Positions 8,635-16,489 of a stretch of 41,570 nucleotides of DNA are shown piece by piece; position 1 is the stretch's first letter, and each line of letters begins with the position of its first letter. The position numbers were made by a program, and so were the translations under genes. The stretch comes from Niabella sp. (lineage in GTDB: Bacteria > Bacteroidota > Bacteroidia > Chitinophagales > Chitinophagaceae): positions 7,056 through 48,625 of the forward strand of contig JAGIAQ010000015.1 of assembly GCA_017744795.1 (NCBI GenBank), given 5' to 3'. Under the pieces are notes generated by a model. It was not told the origin of the DNA and made no database searches. It was given only the letters and a program-made list of their open reading frames with translations.

Positions 8635-9954
8635 TTATTTTGCGGTTACCCGAAGGTCCACTCTTCGGTTCTGCGCTTTACATTCAGGCGTATCATTAGC
8701 GGCACAGATCGGATGATCCGGGCCATACCCATCTGAAGTAATGTTGGCGGCAGGGCTTCCCAGTTTTACGATTTCGCTGGCGGCCGCTTTTGCCCTCTCC
8801 GCGGATAATTTCTTATTAACCTCTGCAGAACCGGTATTATCCGTGTAACCTCCAAATTTTACATGGGCCTGCGGGAAGTTTTTAAGAATGGCGGCGATAT
8901 TTTTCAGCTGTTGCTGAGAAGCTGGTGTCAGTACCGCTTTGCTGGTTTCAAAGTAAACCCGGTCCAGTGTGATCCAGCCCCTGGTTTTATCAACCGTATC
9001 CACAGTGCCGTTGGTCAGGAAATCATATAATTTAGCTTCCGTACTATTACCGCCAACTTTTAATACTGTGCCATCGGCCAGTTTAATTTCTTTCTCAGCG
9101 CCTACGTCATAAATATAATTACCGCTGGTAGAATCGTAAGTACCGGTTGTTGCGGCGCTGGCAGGTGCCGGAGGGGGGGCGGTGGCAGTAGAGTCTGCCC
9201 CGGTTGTGGCTGTAGAATCTGTAGTTGGGGCAGGTGTGTTATTGCAGCCTTTGCCCAGGAAATACCATAGCAGCAACACGGCAGCTGCGATCAGCAATAA
9301 GGGCAGCAGCCATTTAGCACCACCACCGGCTTTTTGCGCCGTTTCGCCCGCATAATTGTAAGTGGAGGTTGCCGTTTCTGTAACATTGGAGACGGTTTTA
9401 TGCAATCCTTCGGAAATAGAGCTTAATCCCAAAATGCCTCCCAATGAACCAAGGCCTGAAGGAAGCGCGCTTAGAATTTTGTCTTTTTGCGCGCCAAGGA
9501 AGCTTGCAAATCCTGCAGCGCCTTCGTTATGATCTGCTGCATGTTTGCCGAGCAAGCCCAGGATCAGCGGGCTGATCATGCCGATCAACGTTCCGGCGGA
9601 AGAAGATTTGATCCCGGAATAATTGGCAACGGCATCCGTAACGGTATCGGTTTTATCGCCAAGGATCCCTTTAAAAAAAGCCGCCCCCTTTTCTAAAAGG
9701 TCGGCGTTGCCCGGCAGCGAACCGGCATTATTTAATACGCCACTGTTGTACATCCCTTTTGCCGCATCAAAAATATCCGCTGCGCCCTGCTCATTGCTGG
9801 TGGCTTTGGAGGCAACCGTGCCGAGTACGGTGGGAATAATTCCCGACACGGCGTTGGAAACGTTTCCTTCCGGTTCGTTTAAAAAAGATCCGGCTTTCGC
9901 AATCAAATCCTGCGAAACATAGTTTTTTACAAGATCTACAATGTTGATTGACAT
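8635..9954 (-). CDS. DUF937-OmpA fusion, envelope-anchored peptidoglycan-binding protein
   Basis: In this 439-residue protein, residues 1 to about 190 are a DUF937 domain rich in Gly, Ala and Ser (NAVSGIIPTVLGTVASKAT). A single transmembrane segment follows at about 215-234 (WLLPLLLIAAAVLLLWYFLG), then a Pro/Thr/Ala linker (239-272). The C-terminal OmpA-like domain (about 325-439) has GGYTDNTG with Asp372 and the NRRVDLRV motif with Arg431, the residues that grip diaminopimelate. The topology suggests a cytoplasmic DUF937 part and a periplasmic OmpA part bound to peptidoglycan, anchored in the inner membrane. DUF937 function is not known. A strong terminator follows. Confidence 0.88.
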   Translation of the reverse strand: MSINIVDLVKNYVSQDLIAKAGSFLNEPEGNVSNAVSGIIPTVLGTVASKATSNEQGAADIFDAAKGMYNSGVLNNAGSLPGNADLLEKGAAFFKGILGDKTDTVTDAVANYSGIKSSSAGTLIGMISPLILGLLGKHAADHNEGAAGFASFLGAQKDKILSALPSGLGSLGGILGLSSISEGLHKTVSNVTETATSTYNYAGETAQKAGGGAKWLLPLLLIAAAVLLLWYFLGKGCNNTPAPTTDSTATTGADSTATAPPPAPASAATTGTYDSTSGNYIYDVGAEKEIKLADGTVLKVGGNSTEAKLYDFLTNGTVDTVDKTRGWITLDRVYFETSKAVLTPASQQQLKNIAAILKNFPQAHVKFGGYTDNTGSAEVNKKLSAERAKAAASEIVKLGSPAANITSDGYGPDHPICAANDTPECKAQNRRVDLRVTAK

Positions 9955-10102
9955 AATTGGAGTTTTTAGTTGTTTGTTTCAGGCGATTTGTTATTGTATG
10001 AATAGTACGGTGGGGGTTACAGTTTTTCAATTAATGGTTATATCTAAAAATATGCCATTTTCCATAATTCTTTAAAAATGAAATTTCTAAACCGCAATCG
10101 TT

Positions 10103-10861
10103 TCACCAGGGATTCATAATTCCGGTCAGGCGAAAGCCGATAATGTACAGGATGGATAACGAGCAATTCATAAGTGTTATGATAACTACCAGCTGCAACA
10201 TGTTCCGGTTCTCTTTCATTAAAAACCCGAATGAAGCCCCGTACAGGTACAGGAACCCGGTCATGAAAACGGATACCAGTACTTCAAAACCCGCAGCGGA
10301 AAACTGATGCTTTATTAAAACAGTCAGATAGGCAATTATGTATATAAGTACCTGCATTACATTTAGTTGTGCGGCAATATATGTGTTGATGACCACATGC
10401 TCCCAGTAGTTGTACCGGCTCCGGATAAAAAAAAGATAAGTGGCGGCGCTGGCCAGCGGGATCATTAGAAAAATAAACGCGCTGAAATAATGATTAAAAA
10501 ACCCCTCCCGCAGGGGCATTACCTGGCCGGGGTTATATTTTGCATAGGCTGCTGCAAGTCCTGCCGTCAGCAGTTTTACCAGCAGTGCGCCGATGGTGGA
10601 CATTAATAGTACATAAGCAAAGGGCTTGAAGTAATTGACGCGCCTGCCTGCAAGATAATTGCTAAGCATTTTGCCGGGCCTTGTAAAAAGTGCGATTACG
10701 GTATAAAAAAATCCCCGGTCGATATGAAAAACGGAATGGGGAATATCATGCAGAAGGTAGGGCAGATCAATGCGCCCTTCATGGGCGGACTGTCCGCAGT
10801 TCGAACAATAATTACCTTCAAAGGGACGGTTGCAATTTTTACAGGTTATGGCAGCACTCAT
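10103..10861 (-). CDS. DUF3667 membrane protein with N-terminal zinc ribbon
   Basis: This is a 252-residue protein counted from the ATG at 10861; the upstream in-frame ATG at 10870 overlaps a perfect -7 element and is less likely. Cys7, Cys10, Cys19 and Cys22 form a zinc ribbon (CKNC...CSNCGQ). Four to five hydrophobic helices follow, at about 75-100, 120-140, 160-190 and 205-240. This is the DUF3667 family, common in Bacteroidota and of unknown function. The domain order implies a cytoplasmic zinc ribbon attached to a multi-pass inner-membrane part. It is transcribed as a single gene divergent from the DUF1080 gene. Confidence 0.85.
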   Translation of the reverse strand: MSAAITCKNCNRPFEGNYCSNCGQSAHEGRIDLPYLLHDIPHSVFHIDRGFFYTVIALFTRPGKMLSNYLAGRRVNYFKPFAYVLLMSTIGALLVKLLTAGLAAAYAKYNPGQVMPLREGFFNHYFSAFIFLMIPLASAATYLFFIRSRYNYWEHVVINTYIAAQLNVMQVLIYIIAYLTVLIKHQFSAAGFEVLVSVFMTGFLYLYGASFGFLMKENRNMLQLVVIITLMNCSLSILYIIGFRLTGIMNPW

Positions 10862-10867
10862 AGCATC

Positions 10868-10875
10868 CAAAGTTA
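10868..10875 (-). promoter_or_regulatory. -7 promoter element TAACTTTG of the DUF3667 gene
   Basis: On the minus strand the octamer matches TAnnTTTG exactly. Its last base is 7 bases before the ATG at 10861, so transcription would begin at or next to that codon. This favours the 10861 start and a leaderless or nearly leaderless mRNA. Confidence 0.5.
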
Positions 10876-10946
10876 ATAGAATTTACAACGAATAAAAAGA
10901 GTGCCATTAACGGGAATACCGTAACTTTCGATATAAAATTTGTATA

Positions 10947-11720
10947 ATGAAAAAATTAGTTTTGCTTGCGTTGGTGTTTTTTATCGCCCAACAGGGATTC
11001 TCTCAAAAGCACGAGGATACAGAGGTGTACACACCCGTGCCGCCCAAAGTGACACCCGGTAAGGATTGTGGAGGGCCCCCTTCAGACGCTGTTGTGCTGT
11101 TTGACGGAAAAAACCTGAACCAATGGGTGTTGACCTCCGATACCACTAAAACAGCAGACTGGATCGTAAAAGATAATATACTTACCGTAAATAAACAGTC
11201 GGGCAATATCCAAACAAAGGAGCGTTTTAACAACTATCAGCTGCATATAGAATGGCGCATTCCGGCCGATATTGACGGAAGCGGGCAGGCGCGCGGCAAC
11301 AGCGGTGTTTTTCTGGCCTCGATAGGTAAAGGCGACGCTGGGTATGAATTACAAGTGCTGGATAATTATGAAAACAAAACCTACACCAATGGACAGGCAG
11401 GATCAATTTACAAACAGGGCATTCCCCTGGTTAATCCGTCGCGCAAGCCGGGTGAATGGCAATCCTATGATGTGATCTGGACGGCACCGGTTTTTGATGC
11501 TTCCGGAAAACTGTCTACACCGGCCTATGCTACCGTGTTTTTCAACGGGGTTTTGGTTCAGGATCATTTTGAGCTGAAAGGCCCTACCAAATATATTGGG
11601 CAACCTTCTTATGACACAGCGCACGGGCCTTCTCCGATCAAATTGCAGGCGCATGGTGATAAAAGCAAACCCATCAGCTACCGGAATATCTGGATAAGAG
11701 AGGTGGTACAGCCCAAATAA
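10947..11720 (+). CDS. Secreted DUF1080 (3-keto-disaccharide hydrolase family) protein
   Basis: This 257-residue protein has a clear signal peptide (MKKLVLLALVFFIAQQGFSQ). Its DUF1080/PF06439 domain has the usual landmarks: VVLFDGKNLNQW near the start, GNSGVFLAS and YELQVLDNY in the middle, and KLQAHGDKSKPISYRNIWI at the C-terminus. The fold is concanavalin-like, and members act in extracellular or periplasmic carbohydrate breakdown. Enzymes of this family hydrolyse 3-keto-glycosides, but substrate cannot be assigned here. It stands alone between a divergent DUF3667 gene and the convergent leuS, with a bidirectional terminator behind it. Confidence 0.9.
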   Translation: MKKLVLLALVFFIAQQGFSQKHEDTEVYTPVPPKVTPGKDCGGPPSDAVVLFDGKNLNQWVLTSDTTKTADWIVKDNILTVNKQSGNIQTKERFNNYQLHIEWRIPADIDGSGQARGNSGVFLASIGKGDAGYELQVLDNYENKTYTNGQAGSIYKQGIPLVNPSRKPGEWQSYDVIWTAPVFDASGKLSTPAYATVFFNGVLVQDHFELKGPTKYIGQPSYDTAHGPSPIKLQAHGDKSKPISYRNIWIREVVQPK

Positions 11721-11754
11721 GAATTCCAGCCATTAAGTAAGACTTTTAAGAATA

Positions 11755-11792
11755 GAAAAGCAGCGTTTTTTGAAGACGCTGCTTTTTATTTT
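11755..11792. terminator. Bidirectional terminator between DUF1080 and leuS
   Basis: AAAGCAGCG (about 11757-11765) pairs with CGCTGCTTT (11777-11785) around an 11-nt loop, and TTTTATTTT follows on the plus strand. The opposite strand also ends the stem with TTTTCTATTC, so it can serve both convergent genes. Confidence 0.85.
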
Positions 11793-11805
11793 AAGTTTAG
11801 TTTTC

Positions 11806-11861
11806 TCAGATTATCTGTCTGCATTGATCTGCGAAAAATCCGCGCCTATCTGCGGGAACTA
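11806..11861. repeat. Degenerate heptanucleotide array (ATCTGCG words)
   Basis: ATCTGTC or ATCTGCG occurs at 11813, 11827 and 11848, all separated by multiples of 7, with degenerate heptamers between. The array lies just before the leuS stop codon at 11887. Confidence 0.5.
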
Positions 11862-11886
11862 TTATAACGGTTAAATAAAACGGGCG

Positions 11887-14715
11887 TTACACCACAATAT
11901 TTACCATTTTATTTTTAACGTAGATGATCTTCTTAGGCGGTTTGCCGTCCAGCCATTTCTGTACTACTTCGCTGGCCAGCACCAATTGTTCCACCTCCGG
12001 TTGCGTTGCTTCAAGCGAAAGGGTCATCGTGGTACGCATTTTTCCATTAACGGAGATGGGATATTCTTTCTCTGATTCTTTAATGTAGACTTCGTTAAAT
12101 ACGGGGAATGCTGCGTCCAGCACACTGGAGGTATTGCCCAGCGCCTGCCATAATTCTTCTGCAATATGCGGAGCGTAAGAAGAGATCATTATTAACAAGG
12201 ATTCCAGCACCTGCTTTTTATGCGACTTCAGATCCGTTAACTCATTTACCAGGATCATAAAGGCACTTACACCGGTATTAAAGCTGAAGCGCTCGTTATC
12301 CTCTTCGATTTTTCTGATCGCCTTATGTAATATTTTTAGTTCCGCCGGGGTGGGGGTATCATTTGTCCAAACGGCCTGTGCCTGCAGTTCCGTGCCCGGA
12401 GCTACGTCTTTATAAAATAAACGCCACAGCTTTTTCAAAAAGCGGTGCACGCCCTCAATGCCTTTGGTATCCCAGGGTTTGCTCATTTCAACAGGCCCCA
12501 GGAACATTTCATACATGCGAAAGGTATCGGCGCCATATTTATTTACCAGGTCGTCCGGATTTACGGTGTTGAATTTCGTTTTCGACATTTTTTCAACTTC
12601 CGTTCCGCAATAATATTTGCCGTCTTCAAAAATAAATTCAGCATTGGCAAATTCGTTATTCTTCCATTTTTTAAATGAATCGATGTCAAGCTCCGTGCCG
12701 TCTACAAAGTTTACATCCACATGAATTTTATCCAGGGTCTTTCCATCGAAGGAGGTTTCGTCGGTAATAAGGCCATGTGATACAAAGGTGTTGGTACCAT
12801 TGATCCGATACACAAAGCGACTGCTGCCCTGTATCATGCCCTGGTTCACCAGTCTCTTAAAAGGTTCATCAAAGCTCAGGTAACCCAGGTCGTGCAAAGC
12901 TTTTGTCCACAGGCGGCTGTAGAGCAAATGCCCCACTGCATGCTCGGTTCCGCCAATATAGAGATCCACCTGGTTCCAGTAATCCGTCGCGGGCCGGGAA
13001 GCAAATTCGGTATTATTATGGGGATCCATATAGCGTAAAAAATACCAGCTCGATCCGGCATAACCCGGCATGGTATTGGTTTCCAGCTCCCGTGCTACCC
13101 ATTCCGGAATATTGGCTAAAGGGCCCTCGCCTTCAGGGCCGGGTTTGTAGCTGTCTACTTCCGGCAATTCAAGCGGCAGGGTGGCTGCGTCCAGCGCATA
13201 GGCGGTGCCATTCTTCCATTGAATAGGAAAAGGCTCGCCCCAGTACCGTTGGCGGCTAAAGGCGGCGTCACGCATTTTATAATTAACCTTACGCTTGCCA
13301 ATGCCTTTTTCTTCAATCGTTTGGATCACCAGTTCCATGGCTTCCCGCATAGGTATACCATTTAAGAATCCTGAGTTTTCCAGAACGGCATCCTTCGTGG
13401 CATTGGCTTCTTCCCCATTAAAGTGAGTGCCGATAATATTTGTGATGGGGATATTGAAATGCTTCGCAAATTTAAAATCACGCTCATCGCCACAGGGAAC
13501 GGCCATAATAGCGCCGGTACCATAGCCCGCCAAAACATATTCACTGATCCAGATAGGGATCAAACGTCCATCAAAGGGGTTAACAGCATACGCTCCTGTA
13601 AATACCCCGCTGATCTTTTTTTCAGACATCCGCTCCCGCTCGCTGCGGCTTTTTACGTAAGCGATATATTCATCTACTGCTTTTGCCTGCTCCGGCGTTT
13701 TGATCTGGTCCACCAGGTCCAGCTCGGGCGCAATCACCATAAAGTCGACCCCCATGATAGTGTCCGGGCGGGTAGTGTAAACGGTCAGGGTCAATGGTGA
13801 GTGGTCAATGGTGAATTGGATCTCAGCGCCACTCGATTTTCCGATCCAGTTGGTCTGCATTTCCTTCATGGCTTCGCTGAAATCTACTTCCTGCAGGCCT
13901 TTCAGCAGCCGGTCTGCATATTCGGTGATACGCAGATACCACTGGCGCAACTTCTTTTTCACCACGGGATGGCCGCCCCGCTCGCTTACGCCGTTTACGA
14001 CTTCGTCATTGGCCAGTACCGTTCCCAGCGCCTCGCACCAGTTTACCTCCCCGTATCCACAATAAGCTAAACGGTATTCCATAAGGATCGCCTGCCGGGT
14101 AGTGGCATCAAATGCGGCCCAATCTTCCGCTGTGAAAATTGGATCCCCAATAGTCATCGGGACTAAATTGGATATTCTGAATTTCTCATTGGGGAAAGGC
14201 TGATTTTTATTTCCTTCTTTTTCAAAGATCGTAACCAACTCCTGAATGGGTGTTGCCTTTTGTGTTTGCCGGTTCAGCCAGCTATTGAACAGTTGAAGAA
14301 AGATCCATTGGGTCCATTTATAATAATGCGGATCACTGGTACGCACTTCGCGCGTCCAGTCGAAGCAAAAACCGATGTTGTCCAGTTGTTTCCGGAAAGT
14401 AGCAATGTTTTTATCTGTTGAAACGGCGGGGTGAATGCCGTTTTCAATAGCGTATTGCTCCGCCGGAAGACCAAAAGCATCATATCCCATCGGGTGCAAT
14501 ACATTGAAGCCTTTCAGCCGTTTATAGCGGGCAAAGATATCGCTGGCAATATACCCGAGCGGGTGGCCTACATGCAGCCCGGCACCGCTGGGGTAAGGAA
14601 ACATATCCAGCACATAATACTTAGGTTTATCGCTGTTGTTGGAAACGGTATAGGTACCGTCTTTCATCCATAGCTGTTGCCACTTGTGCTCTATCTCATT
14701 AAAATTATATTCCAT
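11887..14715 (-). CDS. leuS: Leucyl-tRNA synthetase
   Basis: This 942-residue class Ia synthetase charges tRNA-Leu and edits mischarged tRNA. The HIGH motif is HVGH at residues 48-51 within DMFPYPSGAGLHVGH, and KMSKT is at 709-713. The CP1 editing domain includes TTRPDT at 314-319. Two stretches resemble the heptamer repeats found between genes in this window: residues about 300-311 (TIDHSPLTL, immediately before TTRPDT) and residues about 176-185 (NEKFRISNLV, within an insert in the editing region). The anticodon-binding and C-terminal domains are complete. It is transcribed alone, divergent from the DUF3098 gene, with a good -7 element 22 bases upstream. Confidence 0.97.
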   Translation of the reverse strand: MEYNFNEIEHKWQQLWMKDGTYTVSNNSDKPKYYVLDMFPYPSGAGLHVGHPLGYIASDIFARYKRLKGFNVLHPMGYDAFGLPAEQYAIENGIHPAVSTDKNIATFRKQLDNIGFCFDWTREVRTSDPHYYKWTQWIFLQLFNSWLNRQTQKATPIQELVTIFEKEGNKNQPFPNEKFRISNLVPMTIGDPIFTAEDWAAFDATTRQAILMEYRLAYCGYGEVNWCEALGTVLANDEVVNGVSERGGHPVVKKKLRQWYLRITEYADRLLKGLQEVDFSEAMKEMQTNWIGKSSGAEIQFTIDHSPLTLTVYTTRPDTIMGVDFMVIAPELDLVDQIKTPEQAKAVDEYIAYVKSRSERERMSEKKISGVFTGAYAVNPFDGRLIPIWISEYVLAGYGTGAIMAVPCGDERDFKFAKHFNIPITNIIGTHFNGEEANATKDAVLENSGFLNGIPMREAMELVIQTIEEKGIGKRKVNYKMRDAAFSRQRYWGEPFPIQWKNGTAYALDAATLPLELPEVDSYKPGPEGEGPLANIPEWVARELETNTMPGYAGSSWYFLRYMDPHNNTEFASRPATDYWNQVDLYIGGTEHAVGHLLYSRLWTKALHDLGYLSFDEPFKRLVNQGMIQGSSRFVYRINGTNTFVSHGLITDETSFDGKTLDKIHVDVNFVDGTELDIDSFKKWKNNEFANAEFIFEDGKYYCGTEVEKMSKTKFNTVNPDDLVNKYGADTFRMYEMFLGPVEMSKPWDTKGIEGVHRFLKKLWRLFYKDVAPGTELQAQAVWTNDTPTPAELKILHKAIRKIEEDNERFSFNTGVSAFMILVNELTDLKSHKKQVLESLLIMISSYAPHIAEELWQALGNTSSVLDAAFPVFNEVYIKESEKEYPISVNGKMRTTMTLSLEATQPEVEQLVLASEVVQKWLDGKPPKKIIYVKNKMVNIVV
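13783..13817. repeat. Five-unit heptamer array inside leuS (GTSAAYR family)
   Basis: On the plus strand, five consecutive 7-base words begin with GT at 13783, 13790, 13797, 13804 and 13811; GTCAATG occurs twice, with GTGAGTG between. The same family follows uppP (16012-16046), precedes hemL (16462-16489) and covers the end of the ArsC-like gene. Read in leuS it encodes about residues 300-311 of the CP1 editing domain. Confidence 0.75.
14163..14190. repeat. Four-unit degenerate heptamer stretch inside leuS (NNNNATT)
   Basis: Four successive 7-base words end in ATT (CTAAATT, GGATATT, CTGAATT, TCTCATT). In leuS this encodes residues about 176-185, in a region that seems longer than in typical LeuRS. 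Weaker than the other arrays because ATT is short. Confidence 0.4.
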
Positions 14716-14737
14716 ATCTGTTATTATTCCGGGGCGG

Positions 14738-14745
14738 CAAATTTA
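14738..14745 (-). promoter_or_regulatory. -7 promoter element TAAATTTG of leuS
   Basis: It matches the Bacteroidota consensus TAnnTTTG exactly on the minus strand and ends 22 bases before the leuS ATG. No convincing -33 TTG was found at the expected distance. Confidence 0.5.
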
Positions 14746-14877
14746 CAGAATGTAGCCCTGAAACAGGTGCTTACCCCCCGTGGAACTATCAAAAAACCTT
14801 AAAAATCTATTAAATACGCCATTTTTAGGCAGGAATCGTAATTTGATAGTATATTGCAGCCTCAAAAAACTGTAAAA

Positions 14878-15144
14878 ATGGTTACTGGTAAAACTGCCCC
14901 CGTTGTAAAGGAAGTGCCGGCAATATTTGAAAAATCCAATTACCTGCTGATGCTGGTGGGCGCCATCGTGATCGCCGCAGGCATGTTTTTAATGGCTGGC
15001 GGAAAAAGTGATAATCCCGCAGTTTTTAATAAGGACGAAGTGTATTCCACCCGCCGCATTACGGTAGCTCCGGTTGTTATTATGATCGGGCTGGCTATTG
15101 AAGGCATTGCTATTTTCAGAAGATCTTCCAAGAAAACAAATTAA
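14878..15144 (+). CDS. DUF3098 small membrane protein
   Basis: This is an 88-residue protein from the ATG at 14878; an upstream in-frame TTG at 14854 is less likely. It has two transmembrane helices, about residues 26-42 (YLLMLVGAIVIAAGMFLM) and 63-80 (APVVIMIGLAIEGIAIF). The intervening segment GKSDNPAVFNKDEVYSTRR is characteristic of DUF3098, a Bacteroidota family. In many relatives it neighbours undecaprenyl-diphosphatase and cell-division genes, and here uppP follows. A terminator lies between the two, so they are only partly coupled. Function unknown. Confidence 0.85.
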   Translation: MVTGKTAPVVKEVPAIFEKSNYLLMLVGAIVIAAGMFLMAGGKSDNPAVFNKDEVYSTRRITVAPVVIMIGLAIEGIAIFRRSSKKTN

Positions 15145-15167
15145 GCGAGTACTGATAAAAGAATTTT

Positions 15168-15200
15168 TAAGGCGACTACTTTTGTGTCGCCTTATTTTTT
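15168..15200 (+). terminator. Terminator of DUF3098 with a promoter-like loop
   Basis: TAAGGCGAC (15168-15176) pairs with GTCGCCTTA (15186-15194), and a T-run follows to 15200. The 9-nt loop contains TACTTTTG (15177-15184), an exact TAnnTTTG -7 element, 29 bases before the uppP ATG. The hairpin may thus end one gene while its DNA starts the next. Confidence 0.8.
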
Positions 15201-15212
15201 AAATCCGATTTT

Positions 15213-16010
15213 ATGAATATTATTCAAACCATTATCCTGGCTGTAATTGAAGGGCTCACTGAATTTTTGCCGATATCTTCTACGGGGCATATGATCATCG
15301 CTTCTTCAATCATGAAGATCGACCAGGACCCATTTGTAAAATTATTTGAAGTGGCAGTGCAGCTGGGAGCTATTGTATCGGTGATCGTATTTTATCACAA
15401 AAAGTTTTTCCCGCTTAATAAATGGAATTTTTATATAAAGCTGCTGGTAGCCGTGGTTCCCGCATTGGTATTGGGCGCTCTGTTTTCAAAGAGGATTGAT
15501 GCCTTGCTCGAAAGTCCGCTCACCGTGGCAGTCATGCTGTTTGCAGGAGGGTTTGTATTATTGTTTATCGACAAACTATTTACCCGGCCGGCTATTACAG
15601 AAGAGCCCGGCATCAGTTACAAAAGAGCCTTTGTGATCGGTATCTGGCAATGCCTGGCCATGTTGCCGGGAACCAGTCGCAGTGCGGCTTCCATCATTGG
15701 AGGCATGCAGCAAAAATTAACCCGCAGCCTGGCGGCAGAATTTTCATTTTTCCTTGCCGTGCCCACCATGTGCGCCGCCACCGCGAAGAAATTACTGGAT
15801 GCATACAAAGAAACGCCCGAAATACTAAAGGATAAGCATAACCTGCTTTTATTGGGCATTGGAAATCTTATCGCATTTGTTGTAGCGCTGATTGCCATAA
15901 AATTCTTTATCACCTATTTACAGAAACACGGGTTTAAGATCTTTGGCTGGTACCGGATCATTGTTGGTGCCGTGTTGCTGGTTTTGATTTACAAGGGCGT
16001 TATCGTTTAA
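15213..16010 (+). CDS. uppP: Undecaprenyl-diphosphatase (BacA/UppP)
   Basis: This 265-residue polytopic inner-membrane enzyme dephosphorylates undecaprenyl diphosphate so that the lipid carrier can be reused in peptidoglycan and polysaccharide synthesis. It confers bacitracin tolerance when abundant. The active-site motifs are EGLTEFLPISSTGH at residues 13-26 and PGTSRS at 152-157, both intact. There are about seven to eight hydrophobic helices. It lies downstream of DUF3098, and a GTSAAYR heptamer array starts one base after its stop codon. Confidence 0.97.
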   Translation: MNIIQTIILAVIEGLTEFLPISSTGHMIIASSIMKIDQDPFVKLFEVAVQLGAIVSVIVFYHKKFFPLNKWNFYIKLLVAVVPALVLGALFSKRIDALLESPLTVAVMLFAGGFVLLFIDKLFTRPAITEEPGISYKRAFVIGIWQCLAMLPGTSRSAASIIGGMQQKLTRSLAAEFSFFLAVPTMCAATAKKLLDAYKETPEILKDKHNLLLLGIGNLIAFVVALIAIKFFITYLQKHGFKIFGWYRIIVGAVLLVLIYKGVIV

Positions 16011-16011
16011 T

Positions 16012-16046
16012 GTGAATAGTCAATGGTGAACGGTCAATAGTGAATG
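16012..16046. repeat. Five-unit heptamer array (GTSAAYR family) after uppP
   Basis: Consecutive words GTGAATA, GTCAATG, GTGAACG, GTCAATA and GTGAATG begin at 16012 and every 7 bases after. They alternate GTG and GTC, giving a 14-nt higher-order period. Confidence 0.8.
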
Positions 16047-16095
16047 ACGCCTTGTCGAGAAAATTGGCTACCTTAAAGGTTAAATGCTAATCACT

Positions 16096-16452
16096 ATGTT
16101 TTTAAAATTAAATCACCAGAATCTTGAAGCGTTCAAAACTTCAATCTCTTTATTGACGGAATGCTATAAATTCACGTAAACCCTTCCTGATTTTGAAAAA
16201 TTTGGGATGTCTTCACAAATAAGGCGGGCTGCTTTATCGAATGTGCTAAATATTGCCGAAGGCGCTTCCAGGAGATCACAACAAGAAAGAAAACGGTATT
16301 TTGAAATAGCACGAGGTTCCGTGGTTGAAGTGGATGCAGCTTTAGATGCTGCAGGTGCACTCGGTTACCTGGAAGATCATTCACTTGAAAAATTGGGGAT
16401 TTTCCTGCAGAATTCATTTAGATTGAACAGCGGTTTGATAAATTCGAAGTAA
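16096..16452 (+). pseudogene. Four-helix-bundle protein (IVS-encoded S23-like family), interrupted by a stop codon
   Basis: From the ATG at 16096 the frame reads 27 codons to YKFT, meets TAA at 16177-16179, and continues in the same frame as TLPDFEKFGMSSQIRRAALSN...NIAEGASRRSQQERKRYFEIARGS to a stop at 16450-16452. The reading across the stop matches the family pattern, where a glutamine or similar residue sits between the first helix and the FG.SQIRRAA.S..NIAEG motif. CAA to TAA would explain it by a single change. The downstream ATG at 16207 leaves an 81-residue open frame lacking helix 1. The gene lies between two heptamer arrays. It may be inactive, or a truncated product could still be made. 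Confidence 0.75.
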
Positions 16453-16461
16453 TTTCGCGCC

Positions 16462-16489
16462 TTCACTATTCACCCTTCACTATTGACAA
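16462..16489. repeat. Four-unit heptamer array abutting the hemL start codon
   Basis: TTCACTA, TTCACCC, TTCACTA and TTGACAA follow one another without gaps; they are the reverse complement of the GTSAAYR family. The last base of the array is the A of the hemL ATG. Confidence 0.75.
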
